From contig CAWGOT010000003.1 of assembly GCA_963824275.1 (NCBI GenBank), forward strand, positions 2,790,001 to 2,854,000: a DNA stretch of 64,000 bases, in the 5' to 3' direction. The notes under the pieces were generated by a model. That model made no database searches. It was given only the letters and a program-made list of their open reading frames with translations, and had not been told where the DNA came from. The DNA comes from JANXQG01 sp963824275 (GTDB taxonomy: Bacteria; Planctomycetota; Planctomycetia; Pirellulales; Thermoguttaceae). A program made the position numbers and the translations under genes. Below, piece after piece: positions 29,181-39,495 of this stretch. The first letter of the stretch is position 1. Every line of letters starts with the position of its first letter.

Positions 29181-30295
29181 ATGACGACACACTGGAATTC
29201 ACGCTCGCGAAAACCCTCTCGACATGTATCACCCGGCCTTCGATGTCGCCGGCTGGGAGTCGAGCGGGTCGAGGATCGTCGCCTCTTGGCGGCGGTTGGA
29301 TTTCAGACGGGCATGGAGGCGCAGTTGGAGGCTTTTCAGGCCAACGCGGCAGGCAGCTTCGTAGCGCCCATGATCATTACGCCGTCGGGAAGTATTGCGG
29401 GGAATGGGACGAAGGCGCAACTCGCGGGCCAGACAACTATCGGGCCTGGCATCGGTGTCTTGCCCCAGGGACCGTCGGCCTTTGCCTTCGATGCTACGTC
29501 GGACGTCATTCAATCCAGTGGCGGCAGCCAGGTTTTCCTTCCGATCCACGTCGTCGATTTGCCCAGCCCACCCGTGCTGCCGGCACCGTTGCCCAATCCT
29601 TTCCCATCGCCGATTGATATCGGCCAGGTTCGCCGACGGTGATCCTGGGCCCGCTGGCGCCTCCCGAGTCCACTGCGTCGCCGATCGTTGCCGGCGAACC
29701 GTCAAAGAGTGTCTCGCCGCTCGGCGTGCCCTCGAAGCTTGGCGTGGAGGGCAACCGCGGCAAGTCGCAACTTATGGACGTGGCCAGTTCGCAGGTCCCG
29801 CAAAATGCGGTGGGACTGCCTTCCGCGCCAAGCATGGTGGAGGAAGCCTCCTCCACTGGTCGAGACGGCCGCGCGATGCCGGCGACGTCCGGAGCCGACG
29901 CGTTGGCTCGTGAAACGGCGGGAGACGACGAGTCAAGCGGCGGGGCCGAGTCGATGGTTGCCTTCCGCCCAGCGGACGCGAAAACCGCTACGGATTATCC
30001 GGTCGAGGACGCTTCCGCCGCGGCATCGGACTCGCGGTCTTTGGATCGGCCGGTCGTGGTGGCGGTTGCAGCGAATACGGTTGCCGTCCCGGCCACGGCC
30101 CCAGTCTCGGACCTGGCGGTCGCGGCCTCGCCGGCCGTACTGAAGGTGAAGGCCGAAGCGAACGCCGGCATGCCCATTGCGGCCGCGGATTATTGCCGCG
30201 CCGACATGGTCGGCATGGCGATACTGGCCTTTGCCGGCCAGCATCTAGTCGAGCGATGGCGGTATCCCCGCCCGGCCAACCCCGCCCGATTGTAA
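29181..30295 (+). CDS. LEPR-XLL-type secreted protein of unknown function, frameshifted near 29635
   Basis: The N-terminus is basic and contains LGVERVEDRRLLA, matching the planctomycete LEPR-XLL export/anchoring motif. A ribosome site GAGGAG precedes ATG 29181. The first frame reads 153 residues (ending DIGQVRRR). One base change near 29635 joins it to the second frame (VILGPLAPPESTAS) that runs to 30295. The remainder is Ala/Val/Pro-rich with no recognisable fold, and ends in a short hydrophobic segment (MVGMAILAFAGQHLV) and a basic tail. It lies 39 bases after the kinase and may belong to the same transcript. Confidence 0.6.
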
Positions 30296-30331
30296 TGCGG
30301 CGGAAGAAGCAGGTGGAGCAGGATTGGCGGT

Positions 30332-30403
30332 AGTACGTCAGGCCGACCCTGCGTGCACGGTGCCTGAGCCTGACATACGGTCAGGCTGGAAAGCCTGACG
30401 TAC
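30332..30403. repeat. Palindrome, GTCAGGCTGGAAAGCC family, long copy
   Basis: GTACGTCAGGC at the left pairs with GCCTGACGTAC at the right, with an additional inner GTCAGGCTGGAAAGCCTGAC hairpin. It shares its core with the copy between gcvT and gcvH. Confidence 0.8.
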
Positions 30404-30456
30404 GACTGGGGCCGGCCCACCGGGACTTCCGGTACTTCGAACTTCGATTCGGAACG

Positions 30457-30499
30457 GCGTGACAAACTCTCGCAAGACCAGCCTTCCTTAAGAGAGGGG
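30457..30499 (+). promoter_or_regulatory. Shared upstream element, copy B (FG-GAP protein gene)
   Basis: GGCGTGACAAAC, then CGCAAGACCAGCCTTCCTTAAGAGAGGGG. It aligns with copies A and C over the GCGTGACAA block, the GCCTTC block and the AAnAGAGG block, with 22 bases between TGACAA and TTAAGA. The start codon is 36 bases further on and has its own ribosome site (GGAGAGGAG), so the AGAGG here is not needed for translation. Confidence 0.65.
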
Positions 30500-30534
30500 A
30501 AAGGAAACGAGCATTAGCACTCGGGAGAGGAGAT

Positions 30535-33500
30535 ATGAGCATCTTGGCGATTTTTCGGCGGTCTTGGCAGGCCAAGGGCAAATCACTCCGGAATCGAGCG
30601 TCAGGGCGGCGTCTTGCGATCGAAGCGCTGGAGCAGCGGGCCCTGTTCTCCGTCGCGCCCAGTTTGACGATGGGCCCCATCGCACCAAGTGCCATCGGTG
30701 TCCCGCCTGCCAGCACGGCGCAGCGCCTGACCCTGGCCGATCTGCCCACCGCCGCCCAGCAGGCCATTTCCTCGGCGATCGGACAGGAGGCCAAACTCAC
30801 TTCGTCCGACGGCGTGGCGGACGACAATTTCGGCGACGCGGTTGCGATCAATGGCAACACGGTCGCGGTGGAAGGGGCCGGGGGTGTCTGCGTGTTCACG
30901 GGGTCCGGATACGATTGGACCCAGGTCGCGAAGTTGACACCGTCGAATGCCGCGGCGCAAGGCGATTTTGGGACGTCAATTGCCATCAGCGGCGTACGAT
31001 CGTGGTCGGATTGCGAACCTCTCTGGCTATAGCTCTTTCCTGGGAACGGTTTACCTGTTCACCGAGTCCGCTGCCGGTTGGGCGAACATGACCCAGACCG
31101 CCGAGCTCACGGCGTCCAATGGCACTGCGAACGACTATTTTCGCGGCTCGGTTGCGATCAGCGGCAACACGGTGGTGGTAGGAGCGGTGCAAGCCACAGT
31201 CGGCGGCAACGCGGATGAAGGGGCAGCCTATGTGTTCACCGAGCCTGCCTCCGGTTGGGCGAACATGACCCAGACCGCCGAGCTCACGGCAGCGGACGGC
31301 GCAGCGGGCGATCTTTTCGCCGGATCGGTTTCCATCAGCGGTAACACGGTGGTGGTCGGAGCGCAGTCAATACAGTCCATTCTACCCAACCCGGGCCCGG
31401 GCGCGGCCTATGTGTTCAGCGAGCCCGGTTCCGGCTGGGTAAACATGACCCAAACCGCAAAACTCACCGCGTCCGACGGTCTGCCGGGCGACAATTTCGG
31501 CGACTCGGTTTCGATTAGCGGCAACACAGTGGTCGTCGGATCGACCGGCATCTCAACGTACGATGGCAAGACGAGCCCGGCGGCGGCCTACGTGTTCAGC
31601 GAGCCCGGCTCTGGTTGGGCCGATATGACCCAGACCGCTGAGCTCACGGCGTCCGGCGGGGGGTATAGCTGTTTTGGCTCCTCGGTTTCGATCAGTGGCG
31701 ACACGGTAGTAGTCGGCGCAATACGCCACGATCGGCGGCAACTCCGAGCAAGGCGCGGCCTACGTGTTTACGGAGCCCGCCTCCGGTTGGGCGAATATGA
31801 CCCAGACCGCCGAGCTCACGGCATCGGATGGCACGGCGAACGCCAATTTCGGCTCGTCGGTTGCAATCAGCGGCAACACGGTGCTGGTCGGAGCGTGGCT
31901 TGATACCTCGATGTATGTCGCCACCCGGCAGAACGCGGTCTACACGTTCACCGAGCCCGACGCTGGCTGGACGAACATGAATCAGGAAACCAAGCTCACT
32001 GCCTCCGATGGCGCGTACGCCGACGATTTGGCCGACTCCGTGGCGGTCAGCGGCAACACGGTGGTGGTCGGGGCGTCGGACGCCACGGTCGGCGGCATCT
32101 ACAATCAGGGAGCGGTCTACGTTTTCATCGAGTCCGCCGCCGGTTGGACGGACATGACCCAGGTTGCCACACTCACCTCCTCCGATGGCGTGGCCGACGA
32201 TGGCTTCGGCAGTTCGGTGGCGATCAGCGGCAATACGATCGTGGTCGGAGCGCCCGTGCAGTGGTCGACGGCACGGACAACCTGGGAGCGGCCTACGTTT
32301 TCACCGAGCCGGGCACCGGTTGGGCGAACATGACCCAGAGCGCCAAGCTCACGAGGTCGACAGTCGCACCGGTTCCGATCATCATATCGGTTCCGATCGC
32401 CGTGCAGTCTGGCGGGCTCCCTGAAATCGCCGCTGGCGGGCAGATAAGCATGTCTCAGACGGCTAGCTTGACTGCATCCAACGGCCTGGCGAGCAACGAT
32501 GAGTCTGCCGCCTCGGCCTCGGCCCTATACGATGGCAATGACGACTATGAGGAGTTTGGCGCATCGGTTGCCATCAGTGGCAACACAGTGGTGGTCGGCG
32601 CGTGCTGCATTCCCCCGCCCTGCTTGCCTCCGTATCGTTTAGGGCCGGGCGCGGCCTACGTGTTCACGGAACCCAGCACGGGTTGGGCGAACATGACGCA
32701 AACCGCCAAGCTCACGCCCTCTGACGGCAGCTTCTTTTTCGGCACTTCAGTCGCGATCAGCGGCAACACGGTCGTGGTCGGGGCGGTCACCTATGCTGGC
32801 GACCTTGATTTCTTCGCGTTTGGAGGCCCCTCTCCGGCTGCGGCCTACGTGTTCACGGAGCCTAACGAGGGCTGGGCGAACATGACGCAGACCGCCAAAC
32901 TCACCGCGTCTGACGGCGCGGCGTACTACGAATTCGGCGACTCGGTTGCGATCAGCGGCAGCACGATCGTGGTCGGATCGCCGTTTTCCACGGTCGCGGG
33001 CGGAGCGGAAGGCAACGTTCAAGGCGCCGGGGCCGCTTATGTCTTCATGGAACCTGGCACGGGTTGGGAAAACATGACGCAATCCGCCAAACTCACTGCC
33101 TCGGATGGCGCGGCAAACGACTATTTCGGCGACTCGGTGGCGATCGACGCCAACACGATCGTGGTCGGCGCGGGCGGTGCCAGTATTGGCGGGCCGACAG
33201 AATGTGACGGCGAAAGCAGCGATAAGCCCGGTACGGCCTATGTATTCACCGAGCCGGTTTCCGGTTGGGAGAACATGACCCAGACCGAGAAGGTCATTGC
33301 ATCCGATGGCTTGGCGAACGACTACTTTGGCGACTCGGTTGCGATCAGCGGCAAGACGGTGGTGGTCGGAAGCGCCGCAAGCCACGGTCGGCGTCAACGT
33401 CGACCAGGGGCGAAGCCTACATATTCGGTACGGCGACGGGAGGCTCTTCGATGGCGCCTGCGATCACTTCGCCCGCGGTCCAATCCGCGATCGTCGGCCA

Positions 33501-33797
33501 GAGATATGCCTACCAGGTCAAGACCTACGTCGGCGCCGGCCAGAAGATCGCCTTCTCGCTCGGCGCTGCCCCGGCCGGCATGAGCATCAACGCCTCGACG
33601 GGCCTGGTGACCTGGGTGCCGAATATTCTCCAGATGGGATCGATGCCGTGACCGTGCAGGCAAGGGACCAGTTTGGCGATACGACCCAACAGACGTTCAG
33701 CCTCAGCGTTTATGGCCCTCTCGCTCCCTACGATCCGTTCGCTCCCGTGAAGCGGGAGCTGACTATCGTTGGCCCGGTCAACCGTGGCCTGATCTAA
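30535..33797 (+). CDS. LEPR-XLL/FG-GAP-like repeat surface protein, several frameshifts
   Basis: The start at 30535 follows GGAGAGGAGAT. The N-terminus carries LAIEALEQRALFSVAP, a LEPR-XLL-type motif. About a dozen repeats of ~60-90 residues follow, each with LTASDG-A-DYFGDSVAISGNTVVVGA and AAYVFTEPGSGWANMTQTA. These are FG-GAP/beta-propeller-like blades. The C-terminus has a putative Ig domain (FSLGAAPAGMSINASTG, a He_PIG signature), and the same domain and the same final IVGPV sequence end the serpin downstream. Frames change near 31000, 31715, 32260, 33375 and 33645, with the repeat pattern intact on both sides. Repaired, it would be about 1,085 residues and exported. Confidence 0.8.
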
Positions 33798-33896
33798 ACC
33801 ACGAAAGACACGAAAAGGGGAAAGACAGGAAAACAAATGGCAGGAAGATGGAGTTCATTTTTCTGTCAGTCATTTTTCTGTCTTTCTCTTTTTCGT

Positions 33897-33937
33897 GCGT
33901 GACAAACCCCCATAACGCCGGCCTTCTTCAATAGAGG
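33897..33937 (+). promoter_or_regulatory. Shared upstream element, copy C (serpin gene)
   Basis: GCGTGACAAACCCCC, then ATAACGCCGGCCTTCTTCAATAGAGG. It matches copies A and B in the three conserved blocks and in spacing (22 bases between TGACAA and TCAATA). The serpin start codon is about 79 bases downstream with its own AGGAGA site. Confidence 0.65.
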
Positions 33938-34015
33938 ACGAAGAGACAGACCCGCGGCGTCCGTTTGCCCGAGCCCGTTTCGACCGCTCTTGCTTCGCAG
34001 TTCAGGAGAACGATT

Positions 34016-35767
34016 ATGCGTATGTCACGGGAAGTCGCGTCTACCCGCAAGCGCCGTTTGCCCGAACGGGCTATCGCTGTCTGGGCATCGAGCAGTTGGA
34101 AGACCGCCGAGTCCTGTCGGGACTGTCGCTTCTGACTGCGCCGCGCCCATCACCTACGGCCCCAGCCTGCCACGTGTGACCTCAGCGCCGGCGGTTAGCC
34201 ATCAGGCGGCGGCGCTTTCACCCGCACAACTGGCGGCTGAGACGTCAGTCGGGCAGTCGGTGAACGCCTTTGCGGAGGCCCTCTACAGTCAGCTCCAGAG
34301 CCAGCCGGGCGGGAGCGGCAACCTCTTCCTTTCCCCGCTGAGCATCTCCACGGCCTTGGCCATGACCTACGCGGGGGCGCGGGGCGAGACCGCTGCCCAA
34401 ATGGCGGCAGCCCTCCATTACACGGCCGATCCGACCACGTTGGCCGGCGAGTTCGCCAGCTTGATCACCGATCTGAACAATGCCGGACAGGGCAGTTACG
34501 CGCTCTCCCTGGCTGACGCCCTGTGGGGCCAGCAGGGTTTTCCATTCCTGGCCCCGTTCCTGAACCTCATGCAGGCCGACTACGGCGGCGGCCTGCACCA
34601 GGTCGATTTCGCCGGCGCCACCGAAGCCGCCCGGCAAACGATCAACAACTGGGTCGCGCAAGAGACCAACAACAAGATCCAGAACTTGATCCCCCAAGGA
34701 GCGATCGACCAATACACACGGCTGGTATTGACCAACGCGATCTATTTCAAGGGCCCATGGGCGACGGCCTTCGATCCCAATCTCACGCAGGATGCGCCTT
34801 TCACGCTCGGCTCGGGCGATCAGGTGCAGGTCCCCACGATGCGCCCACGGACACGTACGGCTATATGCAGAGCGACGGCTACCAGGTCCTGGAGTTGCCC
34901 TATCAGGGCAATCGGCTGGTCATGGACGTGCTTTTGCCCAGCGCCGGCAGCGGGCTCTCGGGCCTGAATGTCGGCCAACTCCCGCCCGACCTCAACGGCT
35001 GGCTGCAAGGCCTAACGCCGCGAGAGGTCGAGGTCTCGCTGCCTAAGTTCCAGATGACCACGCAGTTTAAGCTGAATCAGCAGCTTGAGGACCTGGGCAT
35101 GACCGATGCCTTCGGCCCAGCCGACTTCTCGGGCATCAGCACCAATCCGCTGTATATCAGCTCCGTCATCCACAAGGCGTTTATCAACGTCGACGAGACG
35201 GGGACCGAGGCCGCGGCCGCCACGGCGGTTATCGTGAATGTGATGGCCTCCTTTGTGTCGTATACGCCACCGCCGGTTGTCTTCAACGCCGATCATCCGT
35301 TCCTGTTCCTGATCCGCGACACGCAGTCGGGAAGCGTTCTGTTCATGGGCCAGGTGGCCAATCCGTCGACGACGAGCGGCGACTCCTCCGCCCCGGCCGT
35401 CCCCAACGCACAACTTGGAACGCCGCCCTCGATCACTTCGACGCCGGTCACCCAGGCATCTGTCGGGAGCGTCTACACGTACCAGGTCACGACTAACCCC
35501 AGCCCTAGCCAAGAGGTCACGTTCTCGCTCGGTTCCGCGCCGGCCGGCATGAACATCAACGCCTCGACCGGCCTTATCACATGGACGCCGAGCGTCTTTC
35601 AGACGGGACCGAACACCGTGACCGTGCTGGCAACGGATCAATCTGGCGACGCGGGACAGCAAACCTTCAGCATTAGTGTTTCCGGCGAGATCATTCTTGG
35701 CGGTCCCTTCTCTTCGCCGAAGTGGGATCACGTTATCGTTGGCCCGGTCGACGATGGCATGATCTAA
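34016..35767 (+). CDS. Secreted inhibitory serpin with LEPR-XLL-type signal and Ig-like C-terminus; three frameshifts
   Basis: ATG 34016 follows AGGAGA. After a basic start, a shifted frame gives LGIEQLEDRRVLSG (LEPR-XLL type). The serpin fold follows: FLSPLSISTALAMTYAGARGETAAQM, LVLTNAIYFKGPW, and the hinge DETGTEAAAATAV, which matches the consensus of inhibitory serpins. Counting 17 residues from the hinge Glu puts Met-Ala at the scissile bond. The breach/shutter end NADHPFLFLIRD...LFMGQVANP is present. A He_PIG-like Ig domain (FSLGSAPAGMNINASTG) follows. Frames change near 34075, 34135 and 34840. It likely traps a serine protease outside the cell. Confidence 0.88.
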
Positions 35768-36154
35768 GGACAGATAGAAAGCAGATCATCGTTTCCAGAC
35801 CAATGCAATAGAATAGAAAAGAAAGGAAGACGAGAGAAAAGAAGATGATTTGCCGCCTCGTTCTTCCCGTTGGCTCTGCCTTTGCTCCTTCCTATATTCC
35901 CCCATCTTCCTTTCTTCCCGAATGGGTGCCTCTTGAATCTCTTCCGCAGGCATGAGATATTTAAGCATGCGCGAAACCACCCATAGAATTGGGGTTCTCC
36001 GCCAGAATGCAAGAAAAGCCGCGATTTTCGTGAAAGTTGGCGTGGCGCAGAATTCTCCGTTAATCAATCAGGGCAAAGGCAAAGGAACGAATGGCACCGG
36101 TGACCCCGACTACTACGAGTGGCGTCGCGTGCGATAGAGAATTGGAGTTTAAGA
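35768..36154. other. Intergenic region with a polypurine inverted repeat
   Basis: GAAAAGAAAGGAAGA (about 35815-35830) is mirrored by CATCTTCCTTTCTTC (35902-35917). The arrangement resembles 23053-23158. No coding frame was supported before 36155. Confidence 0.55.
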
Positions 36155-36385
36155 ATGTTGCCACAAGATGCGGTTATTAAGTATTGGCTGCGCGTGCGTG
36201 AGTTGCTTCAGAATTCCGGTTCACTGACTGATCGGCAGGCCGATCAAGGCATTAGAGACTACGTCGCACTTGCAGAGGCGCATGGTTTCACGGAGGCCAT
36301 CTATCATCGCAATGAAGAAGAGATCGCTGAGATTATCAAATACGGTATCGAGAACGAGAGCTTCCCCGAACCGGCCAAGGCTTGA
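36155..36385 (+). CDS. Small hypothetical protein (76 aa)
   Basis: ATG 36155 has a GGAG site 9 bases upstream. The product is acidic and helical (AVIKYWLRVRELLQNSG, DRQADQGIRDYVALAEAHG, NEEEIAEIIKYGIEN). It has no membrane helix or recognised motif. Its composition and good ribosome site favour a real gene. I do not know its function; it stands alone. Confidence 0.6.
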   Translation: MLPQDAVIKYWLRVRELLQNSGSLTDRQADQGIRDYVALAEAHGFTEAIYHRNEEEIAEIIKYGIENESFPEPAKA

Positions 36386-36768
36386 CACTTCATGTTTGCG
36401 GGTTCGATCTTCACGCCTATATTCGTTTCTGCCATTTTCCTTTCTCCCCGTTAACCACCCCGCACCGTTCGAACCAATTTCTTTTTCGCAATCTTTTCTG
36501 CTAATAATCGATGCCACGCGATCATCTTTGTCCGGCGTTGTGTCGCGCGCACCCGAATTTGCCCTCGCGGGATAGATCGTGGCGGGAAAAGGACTTGACG
36601 TTGCACGATCACTGCGCCAAAATCTCAGGAATAGGGGATTTAGAACGTCCCCGATCCTGAATTGTTCTGCGCGCGACATCAACCCGAAGCACAAGCGAGG
36701 GCGGGCAGAAAATTGCCCTCGCTTGCGCTTCGGGGTGGTAGGGCGCAACCGTTTTCGAGGGGGTGACT
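36386..36768. other. Intergenic region upstream of the cbb3 cluster
   Basis: This region of 383 bases holds a REP-like palindrome (36681-36735) and pyrimidine-rich runs (CCATTTTCCTTTCTCC near 36435). The promoter of the cbb3 oxidase operon must lie here. I saw no FNR/ANR-type TTGAT-N4-ATCAA site. Confidence 0.55.
36681..36735. repeat. REP-like palindrome, YQPEAQAR family, copy 3
   Basis: AACCCGAAGCACAAGCGAGGGC pairs with GCCCTCGCTTGCGCTTCGGGG around a short AT-rich loop. It lies 30 bases before the ccoNO start region. Confidence 0.85.
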
Positions 36769-39120
36769 GTGACATCCGGCTCCGCCAGTCCAGCAGGCGA
36801 CACCAGCGATTCTTCCGCCCAGGGCACGACCATCCCGCCCGCCCACGGCGAGGCGGGACCGCTGGAAAAGTTCGTTTACAACGATTCCGTCGTCCGCGCC
36901 TTTCTGATGATCACCGTCCTGTGGGGTGTCGTCTCCCTCCTTGTCGGGCTGATCATCGCCCTGGAGTTGGTGCTGCCCTCGTTGAGCCTAGGGCTGCCGT
37001 TTCTGTCGTTTGGCCGTCTCCGCCCTCTGCATACCAATGCGGCTATTTTCGCCTTCGCCGGGAACGCCGTCTTCGCCGCCATCTACCACTCGACGCAGCG
37101 GCTGTGCAAGGCGCGATTGTTCAGCGACTTCCTCAGTTGGTTCCACTTCTGGGGCTGGCAATTGATCATCGTGGCGGCCGCGGTCAGCCTGCCGCTGGGC
37201 TACACGCGGTCGAAGGAATATGCCGAACTGGAATGGCCCATCGGCCTGACGATTGCCGTGGTGTGGGTGGCCTTTGCCGTCAACTTTTTCGGCACGATCT
37301 TCACCCGTCGCGAACGCCACATGTACGTGGCGCTCTGGTTCTATATGGCCACGGTCGTGACGATCCCCATCCTGCATATCTTCAACGGCCTGGAACTGCC
37401 GGTCGGCCCGATGAAGAGCTACCCGGTCTATGCCGGCGTGCAAGACGCCTTCATGCAGTGGTGGTACGGTCATAACGCGGTGGGCTTCATGCTCACCACG
37501 CCTTTCCTGGGCATGATGTATTACTACCTGCCCAAAGCGGCCCAGCGGCCGGTCTACTCCTACCGCTTGAGCATCGTCCACTTCTGGTCGCTGGTCTTCA
37601 TCTATATCTGGGCCGGCCCGCACCACTTGCACTATACGGCCCTGCCCGAATGGGCCTCGACGCTGGGCATGCTATTTTCGGTGATGCTCTGGATGCCGTC
37701 GTGGGGCGGGATGATCAACGGCCTGCTCACGCTCCGCGGGGCCTGGGGCAAGGTGGCCGCCGATCCGATCTTGAAGTTCTTCGTCGTGGCCATCACGTTC
37801 TACGGCATGTCGACCTTCGAAGGCCCAATGCTTTCGATCAAAGAGGTCAACGCCCTGGGGCACTATACGGACTGGGTCATCGCCCACGTGCATGGCGGCA
37901 CGTTGGGCTGGGTCGGCTTCATGACCTTCGGCATGCTCTACTGGCTGATGCCGCGGATGTTCCAGGCCCCGCTGTGGAGCAAGAAGCTGATGAACGCCCA
38001 CTTCTGGATCGCCACCATCGGCATCTTGCTGTACATCGTGCCGATTTACGTGGCAGGGCTGACGCAGGGCCTGATGTGGCGGGCCCTCGACCCCAAGGGC
38101 GGGCTCCGCTACAGCGATTTCCTGCAAACGGTGACGGTGCTGATGCCGATGTACTGGATCCGCGCGGCCGGCGGCTCGCTGTACCTGGTCGGCGCCCTGG
38201 CGTGCGGCCTCAACCTCATCAAGACCTGGGCCGCCCGGCCCGCCAGGTACGAGGAGCCGGTCCACGAGGCGCCGGCCCTCTCGCCGGCCTACGTCGGGCC
38301 GCCGGTGCCCGAGTCGCGCCTGAAGGGCGCGCCGGTGCTCGACTTCGCCAACACGCTCGACGTCTGGCTGCAAGGCTGGTGGCATCGCCGCGGCGAGCGG
38401 CAACCGCTGCGGTTCCTGTTCTGGGTGATCGGCGCCGTGGTTGCGGCCTCGTTGTTCGAGATCGTGCCGCTCTTCCTCATCCAGTCGAACGTCCCCACGA
38501 TTTCCTCGGTCAAGCCCTACACGCCGCTGGAGTTGCTGGGCCGCGACATCTACATCGAGAACGGCTGCTACAACTGCCATTCGCAGATGATCCGCCCGAT
38601 CCTGGCCGAGACGAAGCGTTACGGCGACTACAGCCTGGGAGGCGAATCGGTTTACGACCATCCGTTCCAATGGGGTTCGCGGCGGATCGGCCCGGACCTG
38701 GCCCGCGAGAGCGGGAAGCAGTCGCCCGACTGGCATATACGCCACTTCATCAGCCCTCGCGACACTTCGCAGGGCCAATCGATCATGCCCGATTTCGCCT
38801 GGCTGCTGGAATCGAAGGCGGAGTTCGAAGTCATTCCCCAGCGGATGCGGGGGATGCGGATGCTGGGCGTGCCCTACACGGACGACGACATCGACCACGG
38901 TGTCGAAAACGCGCAGAAGCAGGCCCAGGAGATTGTCGCCAAGATCAAGGAGTATCCATCGCCGGGGCAGTTGGCCGACAAGCGGGTCATCGCCCTGATC
39001 GCCTATTTGGACAAGCTCGGCCGCGACATCTCCGCGCCGCCGCCGGCAGCAGCACCGGCCGCCGCGCCAACGCCGGCGGACTCCTCAACCCAGGCGAAAA
39101 CGGCCTCAGCGGAGAAGTGA
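36769..39120 (+). CDS. ccoNO: cbb3-type cytochrome c oxidase, fused subunits I and II
   Basis: The product has about 783 residues from GTG 36769, chosen over GTG 36763 because it leaves a normal 6-base gap after GAGGGG. Residues 1 to ~480 are CcoN: a multi-helix heme-copper core with RPLHTNAAIFAF (heme b ligand His), WWYGHNAVGF (CuB His), GPHHLHY (two further CuB His) and HVHGGTLGW (heme ligands). From residue ~560 the CcoO part begins with one membrane helix, then GRDIYIENGCYNCHSQMIRP with a single CxxCH heme c site, then HFISPRD..SQGQSIMPDF. The fusion of N and O is unusual outside a few phyla. The enzyme is the high-affinity terminal oxidase at the inner membrane. Confidence 0.97.
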   Translation: MTSGSASPAGDTSDSSAQGTTIPPAHGEAGPLEKFVYNDSVVRAFLMITVLWGVVSLLVGLIIALELVLPSLSLGLPFLSFGRLRPLHTNAAIFAFAGNAVFAAIYHSTQRLCKARLFSDFLSWFHFWGWQLIIVAAAVSLPLGYTRSKEYAELEWPIGLTIAVVWVAFAVNFFGTIFTRRERHMYVALWFYMATVVTIPILHIFNGLELPVGPMKSYPVYAGVQDAFMQWWYGHNAVGFMLTTPFLGMMYYYLPKAAQRPVYSYRLSIVHFWSLVFIYIWAGPHHLHYTALPEWASTLGMLFSVMLWMPSWGGMINGLLTLRGAWGKVAADPILKFFVVAITFYGMSTFEGPMLSIKEVNALGHYTDWVIAHVHGGTLGWVGFMTFGMLYWLMPRMFQAPLWSKKLMNAHFWIATIGILLYIVPIYVAGLTQGLMWRALDPKGGLRYSDFLQTVTVLMPMYWIRAAGGSLYLVGALACGLNLIKTWAARPARYEEPVHEAPALSPAYVGPPVPESRLKGAPVLDFANTLDVWLQGWWHRRGERQPLRFLFWVIGAVVAASLFEIVPLFLIQSNVPTISSVKPYTPLELLGRDIYIENGCYNCHSQMIRPILAETKRYGDYSLGGESVYDHPFQWGSRRIGPDLARESGKQSPDWHIRHFISPRDTSQGQSIMPDFAWLLESKAEFEVIPQRMRGMRMLGVPYTDDDIDHGVENAQKQAQEIVAKIKEYPSPGQLADKRVIALIAYLDKLGRDISAPPPAAAPAAAPTPADSSTQAKTASAEK

Positions 39121-39127
39121 GAACAGC

Positions 39128-39286
39128 ATGAGCACAGAAACCCTGCAAGCAATTGCCGACCCACTGCGGACGGTCCTGATGATCGTGGCCGTGGTTGCTT
39201 TTGTGGCGATTGTGGCCTGGGCCTGCCTGCGTCCGCGCGAGCAGATCGAGGCCGACGCCCAGTTGTGGAACGACGACGAAAAGTAG
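39128..39286 (+). CDS. ccoQ: CcoQ-like small cbb3 oxidase subunit
   Basis: The frame encodes 52 residues, 7 bases after ccoNO. It has one membrane helix (VLMIVAVVAFVAIVAWAC) followed by a short polar tail (RPREQIEADAQLWNDDEK), the pattern of CcoQ/FixQ proteins. These stabilise the oxidase complex. Assignment rests on position and topology because the family is poorly conserved. Confidence 0.75.
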   Translation: MSTETLQAIADPLRTVLMIVAVVAFVAIVAWACLRPREQIEADAQLWNDDEK

Positions 39287-39482
39287 GTCCCTTCTGCCGG
39301 AAGGGACTGTAGGGTGGGACCAGATCGCGTAGCGAGCGCCGGCCCACCAACTGCGACAATATGATTCAATCGGTGGGCCGGCGCTCGCTACGCGATCTGG
39401 TCCCACCCTACGGCCTATTGACAGACTCTAGCGAACGAGCAGGATGAAATTGAATAGTCCCTTTCGGCAAAAGGGACCTACC
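39286..39482. repeat. Composite palindromic insert between ccoQ and ccoP
   Basis: The core is a perfect inverted repeat with 40-base arms (39309-39348 and 39372-39411), starting GTAGGGTGGGACC and ending in the complementary GGTCCCACCCTAC, with a 23-base loop. It is flanked by two smaller hairpins of the type GGTCCCTT..AAGGGAC (39287-39307 and 39460-39478). It would fold strongly in mRNA and may uncouple ccoP from ccoNOQ. Confidence 0.95.
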
Positions 39483-39495
39483 GAAGGAACCCGCC

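Noticed and set aside
37650..39131. Two long alternative frames (plus 493 codons, minus ~408 codons) over ccoNO
   Set aside because: They have no recognisable domain and overlap a fully conserved oxidase gene.
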